DNA from: Cypionkella sp049896245
GTDB lineage: Bacteria > Pseudomonadota > Alphaproteobacteria > Rhodobacterales > Rhodobacteraceae
Length of the DNA stretch: 64,000 bases
Reading direction: 5' to 3'
Assembly: GCF_049896245.1 (NCBI RefSeq)
Contig: NZ_JAFCTX010000020.1
Coordinates: 19,105 to 83,104, forward strand
Shown here one piece after another: positions 58,608-64,000 of this stretch (positions within the stretch are counted from its first letter, which is position 1; the number at the start of each line of letters is the position of its first letter). The notes under the pieces are model-generated. The model made no database searches, was not told the DNA's origin, and saw nothing but the letters and a program-made list of their open reading frames with translations. Position numbers and translations under genes: made by a program.

Positions 58608-59030
58608 ATGCCCACCAAACGCGAAACCATCCTCTCCGCCCTTCACGCGCGGCTGCAGACCCTTGCCGCCCCGGTACTGCGCGGGGACGTGCTGCCTGAG
58701 CGCATTCCGGCAACCGGCCTGATCAACCTGCGCGACGGCAAGCCGGGTGAACGGGAAGTCACGCTGTCGCCGCTGACTTATTTCTACGAGCACCGGGCGG
58801 AGCTGGAGGTGGTGGTCCAGGCCGGGAACGGGCGCGATGCGCTGTTCGATGTGCTGACTGCGGATATCGGCGTTGCGCTGGCCGCTGATCGCACCTTGGG
58901 TGGGCTTTGCGATTGGGTCGAGGCGGAAGCGCCGGAGCCGGTCGACCTCCCCATCGAAGGGGCGGCCACACTGAAGGCTGCGGTGATCACCGTCGTGCTG
59001 CATTACGCGACAAATGACCCGCTGGCCTGA
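58608..59030 (+). CDS. Tail terminator-like protein (gpU type)
   Basis: 140 residues from ATG 58608: MPTKRETILSALHARLQTLA, then GLINLRDGKPGEREVTLSPLTYFYEHRAELEVVVQAGN and ADRTLGGLCDWVEAEAPEPVDLPIEGAATLKAAVITVVLHYAT. This alpha/beta fold, with strand-rich end and position just before the tail tube gene, fits gpU-like tail terminators (often mislabelled in databases). It should cap the tail tube. Another reverse-strand insertion (thermonuclease) comes before the tube gene. Confidence 0.72.
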   Translation: MPTKRETILSALHARLQTLAAPVLRGDVLPERIPATGLINLRDGKPGEREVTLSPLTYFYEHRAELEVVVQAGNGRDALFDVLTADIGVALAADRTLGGLCDWVEAEAPEPVDLPIEGAATLKAAVITVVLHYATNDPLA

Positions 59031-59039
59031 AGCTTGCGT

Positions 59040-59465
59040 TCAACAGGTTCGGTAATAACCGCGGGAGTAGCGGCAGTATTCCGTGGCCACGCCCATGTAG
59101 ATCATTTCTGCTGCAATGTCGCGTCCATCAGGCAAGAAACGCTGGGCAACCAGGCGGTGATAGCGATCAATATCGCGAACTTGGCAATCAAGCGTCGCGC
59201 CTGAGATCAAACTGCGCATGGCGCGTGTCGCTTCAGATCCACCTGCTTGCTTTCGCTCCGGAGCATCCAGACCCCAGACGCGGATTGCGGGGTCGAGCCC
59301 CGACAAATGGAACGTATCGCCGTCTGTGACGCGGCTTACCTTTCCCGAAACGGAACGGGTCTCGGCGGCAAGGGGCCCCGCAAGAACCACGCTCACGGCC
59401 ATTAGGAAGACGGGCGCTATGCGTCGGCCGGAGCGAATTGAGGCGACAAGGAAATCTCTGATCAT
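59040..59465 (-). CDS. Exported thermonuclease (SNase-like), moron-like
   Basis: About 141 residues from ATG 59465, with a signal peptide (RSGRRIAPVFLMAVSVVLAGPLAAE). The SNase domain reads VSGKVSRVTDGDTFHLSG, then IRVWGLDAPERKQAGG with catalytic Arg and acidic residues, LDCQVRDIDRYHRLVAQRFL and IYMGVATEYCRYSRGYYRTC. It is likely exported and cuts nucleic acid nonspecifically. It lies on the reverse strand inside the tail module. Earlier ATGs at 59468 and 59483 are possible; AAAGG upstream fits the 59465 start best. Confidence 0.85.
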   Translation of the reverse strand: MIRDFLVASIRSGRRIAPVFLMAVSVVLAGPLAAETRSVSGKVSRVTDGDTFHLSGLDPAIRVWGLDAPERKQAGGSEATRAMRSLISGATLDCQVRDIDRYHRLVAQRFLPDGRDIAAEMIYMGVATEYCRYSRGYYRTC

Positions 59466-59535
59466 CATCAGACCTTTAGTCATCATGGCGGCATTGGCAA
59501 CCAGCTGAAGTTCCACTTTTTTGCAGGAGAAAGAC

Positions 59536-60804
59536 ATGGCACGCGCACAAGGAGCGCGGGCGCAGATGGCGCTTGCGTTCGAGACCGTTTACGGCACCCC
59601 GCCGGCGTCTGGCTATACCCAGATGCCCTTCATCACCAGTTCGCTCGCGGCTGAGCAACCGCTGCTGGCATCCGAGCTTCTGGGCTATGGCCGCGATCCC
59701 CGTGCGCCCTTGCTGGATGCCATCACCACGGACGGCGATGTCGAGGTGCCGATTGATGCGGTGGGTTTCGGCTTCTGGTTGAAGGCGGCCTTCGGCGCAC
59801 CCACCACCGCTGGCACGGTGGCCGCAACCGGGGCAATCACGTTTTCGACCCAACCTGCCGTCAACTCGACGCTGACGATCAACGGGACCGTATTTACCTT
59901 CGTGGCCTCGGGGGCTGTCGGCAACCAGGTCAATATCGGGGCCAACCTGGCGGCGACCATGACGGCTCTCGCAGTGGCGTTGAACGCCAGCGTCGTCACC
60001 GGCGTGGCGCTGGCAACTTACACCGGCACGGCCACTGCGCTGACCATGGTGCATGACACGCTTGGCAGCACCGGAAACAGTTTCACGCTGGCGACATCCG
60101 TTTCGCCCGCGTCCAACGGCACTGTGTCGGCTGCGACCCTGACCGGCGGGTTGAATGCCCACACTTTCCTATCCGGCAGTTGGACCCTGCCCAGCATGTC
60201 TATCGAAGTTGGCATGCCGGAGGTGCCGCGCTTTGCCATGTATTCTGGCTGCGTGCTGGATTCACTGTCATGGCAGATGGAACGCTCGGGCCTTCTCGGG
60301 GCCAAGGCTATGCTGGTGGCGCAGGGCGAAACCATTGCAGCCGCCACCGCCGCAGGCACGCCCGCTACCATCGCCTTGAAGCGGTTCGGCCATTTCAACG
60401 GATCCATCAAGCGCGATGGGGTGGCGCTGGGCAACATCGTCTCGGCCGATGTGACTTATGCCAACAATCTCGACCGGATCGAGACCATCCGTTCCGATGC
60501 GAAGATCGACGGCGCTGACCCGACCATCGCGGCGTTGACCGGCAAGATCGAGGTGCGTTTTGCTGACACCACGCTTCTGACCCAAGCGATCAACGGCACG
60601 GCAGCAGCACTGGAATTCTCCTATGCGCTGGCCAGCGGCGAAGGCCTTACCTTGACCGCTCACGCCGTTTACCTCCCGCGTCCCCGCATCGAAATCAAAG
60701 GCCCCAAAGGCGTCCAGGCATCCTTTGACTGGCAAGCCGCCTTGGCCACCAGCCCCGCACGCATGTGCACCATCGTCCTCGTCAACAACATCGCAGGTTA
60801 CTGA
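59536..60804 (+). CDS. Phage tail tube protein
   Basis: 422 residues from ATG 59536, preceded by GCAGGAGAAAG. It begins MARAQGARAQMALAFETVYG and has GFGFWLKAAFGAPT, SIEVGMPEVPRFAMYSGCVLDSLSW and FNGSIKRDGVALGNIVSADVTYANNLDRIETIRSD, the beta-sandwich tail-tube pattern. A Thr/Ala/Val-rich insertion between about 100 and 210 (FSTQPAVNSTLTINGTVFTFVASG...) looks like an Ig-like surface domain. It forms the tail shaft. The next gene starts at its stop. Confidence 0.85.
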   Translation: MARAQGARAQMALAFETVYGTPPASGYTQMPFITSSLAAEQPLLASELLGYGRDPRAPLLDAITTDGDVEVPIDAVGFGFWLKAAFGAPTTAGTVAATGAITFSTQPAVNSTLTINGTVFTFVASGAVGNQVNIGANLAATMTALAVALNASVVTGVALATYTGTATALTMVHDTLGSTGNSFTLATSVSPASNGTVSAATLTGGLNAHTFLSGSWTLPSMSIEVGMPEVPRFAMYSGCVLDSLSWQMERSGLLGAKAMLVAQGETIAAATAAGTPATIALKRFGHFNGSIKRDGVALGNIVSADVTYANNLDRIETIRSDAKIDGADPTIAALTGKIEVRFADTTLLTQAINGTAAALEFSYALASGEGLTLTAHAVYLPRPRIEIKGPKGVQASFDWQAALATSPARMCTIVLVNNIAGY

Positions 60805-61241
60805 TGATCCGGATCCAACTTTCCCCCGAACCGCAATGGTTTGAGCTCGGCTACGGCGTGCGCCTGCAGCTTCTGCCGCTGACCACCGCGCTGATGGTCG
60901 CTACCCGCTCCGACCCTGCCGTGCAGGACCTGAACGCCGAGGCCAACAACGACAACCGGGCAGCCACCTTCGCTGCAGCGCTTGCCCGTCGCGCTATCGT
61001 CAATTGGGAAGGCGTCGGCGATGCAGATGGCGCGGTCATCGCGGTGACCCCGGAGGGGATCGACGCGCTGCTTTCGCTCTGGCCGATCTTCGAGGCGTTC
61101 AACCTCCTCTACGTCAGCCGCGGCATGTTGCTGGACGCGGAAAAAAACGGCTCTGCGCCCTCGCCGACTGGCACTTCGGCGGGGGCGACAGCTACTGCGC
61201 GGCCTGTGAAACGCAGTGTGCGGACTGCCCCGCGCGACTGA
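60804..61241 (+). CDS. Tail assembly chaperone, zero-frame product (gpG-like)
   Basis: 145 residues from ATG 60804: MIRIQLSPEPQWFELGYGVR, then TALMVATRSDPAVQDLNAEANNDNRAATFAAALARRAIVNWEGVGD, then LLSLWPIFEAFNLLYVSRGMLLDAEKNG. The C-terminal 30 residues are low-complexity Ser/Thr/Ala sequence. Position between tube and tape measure, plus the slippery site at 61142-61148, identify it as the short member of a G/GT pair. Confidence 0.85.
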   Translation: MIRIQLSPEPQWFELGYGVRLQLLPLTTALMVATRSDPAVQDLNAEANNDNRAATFAAALARRAIVNWEGVGDADGAVIAVTPEGIDALLSLWPIFEAFNLLYVSRGMLLDAEKNGSAPSPTGTSAGATATARPVKRSVRTAPRD

Positions 61242-61468
61242 ACCAGCCCCTGAGCCTTGACGGTTGGCAAGTGTGGGATCTGGTTGGCCGTCTGGGCGGC
61301 CAGATGCGGGTCGCAGGCAGGGCGATCATCGGTTGGGACATGAGTGCGGCCTTGGCGCTAGCCCGAGCGCTGGGCCTGAACCTGATGGTGGTGGCGGAAC
61401 TGTTGCCGGACCTGGAGGCGGTGATGGTCCGCCGCATCAATGAGAAGATCGGGAATCCAGATGGCTGA
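60804..61468 (+). CDS. Tail assembly chaperone -1 frameshift fusion (gpGT-like)
   Basis: At 61142-61148 the zero-frame codons GAA AAA AAC present the canonical slippery heptamer A AAA AAC. A -1 slip continues as CGG CTC TGC..., giving RLCALADWHFGGGDSYC, a CxxC-xxxC-xxC cluster (CAACETQCADC) and LDGWQVWDLVGRLGGQMRVAGRAIIGWDMSAALALARALG, ending 8 bases into the tape-measure gene. The fusion is about 221 residues. This is the classical lambda G/GT arrangement and is expected to bind tape measure and tube proteins during assembly. Confidence 0.82.
61142..61148 (+). promoter_or_regulatory. A-AAA-AAC slippery heptamer for -1 frameshifting
   Basis: Seven A residues (61141-61147) and C follow the GCG codon, placing xxA AAA AAC exactly in the reading phase. 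The next 20 bases are GC-rich (CTCTGCGCCCTCGCCGACTGG) and can form a stimulatory stem. Confidence 0.85.
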
Positions 61469-63914
61469 GAAACGTGTATCCGTACGCCTCGCGGCAGTCG
61501 GCGGCAAGCAAGTGCGTGCCGAGTTGGAAGGTGTGGGCGACGCCGGGGTCAAGGGCTTCGGCCGCATGTCCAAGGAAGCTGAGATCGCCAACGCCAAACT
61601 GGCGGCATTTTCAACACGCGTGAAAATCGCCGCAGCTGTGGCTGTCGCGGCCGCCGCTGCTGCGGGCATCGCGATGATCCGTTCAGGGCTGGAAACCATC
61701 GACGCGCAGGCCAATCTGGCGCAATCGCTCGGCACCACCACCCGCAGCATCCAGGTGCTGACCTTTGCAGGCGACCTCGCCGGGGTGTCGATGGAGGAGA
61801 TCGCAGCCGCCACCAAAAAGCTGACCCTGAAACTCTCCGATGCGGCGGGCGGCACCGGCACTGCGGTGGCGGCCTTGCAGCGGTTGCACCTGACGGCCAC
61901 CGATCTGCAAGCGCTGCCGCTCGACGAACGCATTGTGGCCATCCAGGATGCCCTTGCGAAGTTCGTGCCGCCTGCCGAACGCGCGGCCGTGGCCTCGGCC
62001 TTGTTCGGCGACAAGGCCGCGCTGGCCTTCAGCCGGATCGACAGCGCCACCCTGCGCCAAGCCTCCCAAGACATCACGGACTTTGGCGTCGCGGTGTCGG
62101 ATCAGGATGCCGATCAGATCCGAACCGCAGGTGATGCCATCGACCGGCTCGGACTGGTCTGGCTTGGGCTCACGAACCAGTTGACCGTCGCCGTAGCTCC
62201 TGCGCTGGAAACGGTGGCCAATGCGCTTGCGAACGCCACGCGCATTGGCGGCATCTTCCAGACCAGCATCGCTTTCCTCGGCGATCACATCGGCGAGATT
62301 GCCAGCATCGCAGGAGCCTTTGCCACCTTCTTTGCCGGGCGCTTCATCGTCGCGCTGGGCGCAGCGGCACTGGGCGTCAGCGGGTTTTCCCTCTCCCTCA
62401 CCGTTCTGAAAGGCGCGCTGATCCGCACGGGCATCGGGGCCTTGATCGTAGGGGCCGGGGAACTGGTCTATCAGTTTTCCAAGCTCGTCCAGGGGGCTGG
62501 CGGATTTGGCGCGGCGCTCGGGCTCCTCTCCGATCACGCCAGTGAAGTCTGGGACCGGATCGGCCTTGGCGTCGATGCTGTTGTCGCCAGCCTCAGCGCC
62601 AGTTGGTCCGGGATCACCGCCATCGTGGCCGATGCCATGCAGGGCGCGTTGGTGGCCGTCGTAGGCTTCGGTAATTCCGCGACCGGCGTGTTTCAGGGGG
62701 CGTTTGATGCGGTCAAAGCGATATGGTCGGCTCTGCCCTCGGCCATCGGCGATTTCGCGTTCCAGGCGGCGAATGGTCTGATCGGCGGTGTCGAGGCGAT
62801 GCTGAACGGTGTCGTCACCCGGATCAACACCTTCATTTCCGGCCTGAATGCAGCACTCGACATGCTGCCCGATTGGGCCACTGGCGAAGGCGGCATTCAG
62901 ATTGGCACCCTCGATCCGGTCACTCTGGGCAGGGTCGACAATCCCTTCGCCGGGGCTGCCACCGCCGCCGGTGCCGCCGCTGCCGACGCATTCAAAGCGG
63001 CAATGGGCAAGACCTACCTGGAGACGCCCGACCTCGGTCTCGGCACGATGGCCAGCGATGCCCGCGACCGAGCTACCGCTTATTCCGAAGCCTCCGGCAT
63101 GCTGACCGACGCCGCGACACGGCCTCTCGCCAGTTGGCAGGCCCTGCAATCGGCGATGACGGCGGCCGGAACAGACGGCGCTGCAGCCCTTGATGCCGCG
63201 ACAGCGGCTGCTGAAGGCACGACGGATGCACTTGATAGTGCGGGTCGTGCCGCCGGTGGCGCTGGGGCTGCGGGGAAAGCGGCGGGCGATGCCACAGCAG
63301 CCGGGGCAGACGCCGCAAAATCCGGCTGGGGCGCCGTAACCGCTGCCCTGTCTGACTATGCCAGCAAGGCCCGCGACATCGGCGCCGACGTCGGCCAAGC
63401 GCTGGTCGGGGCCTTCCAGAGCGCGGAGGATGCGGTGGGCGAGTTCGTGAAGACCGGCAAGCTGAACTTCGGCGATCTCGTCACCTCCATCCTGGCCGAT
63501 CTCGCCAAATTGGCGGTGCGGAAATCCGTGCTTGGCCCCATTGCCGACATGCTCTCCGGCGCGCTGGGCGGAATTGGCGGCATCTTCGCGCCCGTCCTGC
63601 ATTCGGGCGGGATGGTCGGCAGCACAGTGTCCGGTCGCATGATTCCAGCGCTGGCCTTTGCGGGTGCATCCCGGATGCACTCGGGAGGATGGGCCGGTCT
63701 GCGCCCGGATGAAGTGCCCGCCATCCTGCAAAAGGGCGAACGCGTGTTGTCGCGCCGTGAATTGGCCGCGCAAGGCGGATCGCAACAGGGCAACGGCGGT
63801 CAGAATATCGCCGTGACCATCAACGCAAGGGATGCGGAGAGCTTCCGGCAATCGCGCGTGCAGGTCGCCAGCGACATCGCCCGCGCGGTGGCTTTCGGCC
63901 GGAGGGCTTTCTGA
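61461..63914 (+). CDS. Tail tape-measure protein
   Basis: 817 residues from ATG 61461 (MAEKRVSVRLAAVGGKQVRA). The start, EIANAKLAAFSTRVKIAAAVAVAAAAAAGIAMIRSGL, then SLGTTTRSIQVLTFAGDLAGVSMEEIAAATKKL is the lambda-H-like tape-measure opening. Two hydrophobic regions follow, one at about 280-340 (GEIASIAGAFATFFAGRFIVALGAAALGVSGFSL) that may enter the host membrane. The end, MHSGGWAGLRPDEVPAILQKGERVLSRRE, is the usual GxxPDEVPAILQxGE C terminus. Length fixes tail length, here by family scaling about 100-130 nm. Confidence 0.9.
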   Translation: MAEKRVSVRLAAVGGKQVRAELEGVGDAGVKGFGRMSKEAEIANAKLAAFSTRVKIAAAVAVAAAAAAGIAMIRSGLETIDAQANLAQSLGTTTRSIQVLTFAGDLAGVSMEEIAAATKKLTLKLSDAAGGTGTAVAALQRLHLTATDLQALPLDERIVAIQDALAKFVPPAERAAVASALFGDKAALAFSRIDSATLRQASQDITDFGVAVSDQDADQIRTAGDAIDRLGLVWLGLTNQLTVAVAPALETVANALANATRIGGIFQTSIAFLGDHIGEIASIAGAFATFFAGRFIVALGAAALGVSGFSLSLTVLKGALIRTGIGALIVGAGELVYQFSKLVQGAGGFGAALGLLSDHASEVWDRIGLGVDAVVASLSASWSGITAIVADAMQGALVAVVGFGNSATGVFQGAFDAVKAIWSALPSAIGDFAFQAANGLIGGVEAMLNGVVTRINTFISGLNAALDMLPDWATGEGGIQIGTLDPVTLGRVDNPFAGAATAAGAAAADAFKAAMGKTYLETPDLGLGTMASDARDRATAYSEASGMLTDAATRPLASWQALQSAMTAAGTDGAAALDAATAAAEGTTDALDSAGRAAGGAGAAGKAAGDATAAGADAAKSGWGAVTAALSDYASKARDIGADVGQALVGAFQSAEDAVGEFVKTGKLNFGDLVTSILADLAKLAVRKSVLGPIADMLSGALGGIGGIFAPVLHSGGMVGSTVSGRMIPALAFAGASRMHSGGWAGLRPDEVPAILQKGERVLSRRELAAQGGSQQGNGGQNIAVTINARDAESFRQSRVQVASDIARAVAFGRRAF

Positions 63915-64000
63915 TGGCGTTCGATGAAGTGCGGTTCCCTGATATGATCAGCCGGGGTGCGCGCGGCGGGCCGCAGCGGCGGACCCAGATCGTGACGATG
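63914..64000 (+). CDS. DUF2460 tail protein (GTA ORFg12-like), cut by the window
   Basis: The 29 visible codons read MAFDEVRFPDMISRGARGGP and then QRRTQIVTM, the opening of DUF2460/TIGR02217 proteins. The same family includes gp12 of the Rhodobacter gene transfer agent, a distal tail component. Its ATG overlaps the tape-measure stop. The rest lies outside the window. Confidence 0.8.
   Translation, partial: MAFDEVRFPDMISRGARGGPQRRTQIVTM

Noticed and set aside
61683..63851. 722-codon reverse open frame over the tape-measure gene
   Set aside because: High-GC antisense frame; the forward strand encodes a complete tape-measure protein with recognisable ends.
1..64000. CRISPR arrays or cas genes
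   Set aside because: No regularly spaced repeats of 24-40 bases with unique spacers. The GGATTTG and TCCGGAGATGG arrays have units too short and spacers too similar. The Cas4-like nuclease at 38103 is a phage recombination enzyme by context.

Overview
The window comes from a high-GC alphaproteobacterium, most likely a member of the Rhodobacteraceae. The evidence is a RegA/PrrA-type regulator, a TMAO-type ABC transporter, a bacterial alternative oxidase, a short LOV protein, and prophage modules that mix lambda-like head genes with a GTA-like tail gene. Genus and species cannot be read from the sequence. All gene calls rest on reading translated sequence and motifs; no database search was run.

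Layout. (1) 1-7.6 kb is a mobile-element graveyard. It holds a partial DUF3489 gene, a SAM methyltransferase, a probable origin (14-bp iterons beside an AT-rich tract), a helicase remnant fused by deletion to a truncated cytosine methyltransferase, and a tightly overlapped reverse-strand operon (HTH, small ORF, VRR-NUC nuclease, frameshifted Rep-like gene). After these come a gene with an in-frame amber stop and a tyrosine recombinase, bracketed by a 34-bp direct repeat. (2) 7.9-16.7 kb carries a TorT-TorS-TorR phosphorelay next to a three-gene quaternary-amine (probably TMAO) ABC transporter, with no TMAO reductase beside it. (3) 16.7-17.4 kb holds the 3' half of an initiator-type tRNA, a probable old attachment site. 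(4) 17.4-31.4 kb is chromosomal and rich in light, oxygen and quinone functions: LOV protein, fasciclin protein, PNPOx-like flavoprotein, alternative oxidase, SufS, an orphan RegA homologue, and a reverse-strand cluster of DUF393 protein, ABC1/COQ8 kinase, photolyase-like protein, MddA/NnrU-like membrane protein, UbiG-like methyltransferase and DUF427 protein. (5) 31.7-64 kb is the left part of a prophage that runs off the window. It has an S24-type repressor with tandem operator-like repeats, then a forward early/replication block (AAA ATPase, DEAD/DEAH helicase, Cas4-like nuclease, primase-ATPase, RuvC-like resolvase, two DNA methyltransferases). A reverse-strand accessory operon follows, then packaging and head genes (terminase, gpW, portal, ClpP-type protease, decoration protein, capsid) and tail genes (tube, frameshifted chaperone pair, tape measure, DUF2460).

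How the parts work together. The repressor and the repeats beside it probably control the forward early operon, in which most neighbouring genes overlap by 1-4 bases and are likely translationally coupled. Several early-region spacers carry their own short motif array or inverted repeats (33.3, 41.3 and 43.0 kb). Three genes that look like morons interrupt the structural module: a DUF1186/SEC-C protein, a Fic protein and an exported thermonuclease. Two recoding signals stand out: a canonical A-AAA-AAC slippery heptamer in the tail-chaperone gene, and a cytosine methyltransferase whose last half is open, and looks protein-like, in two reading frames.
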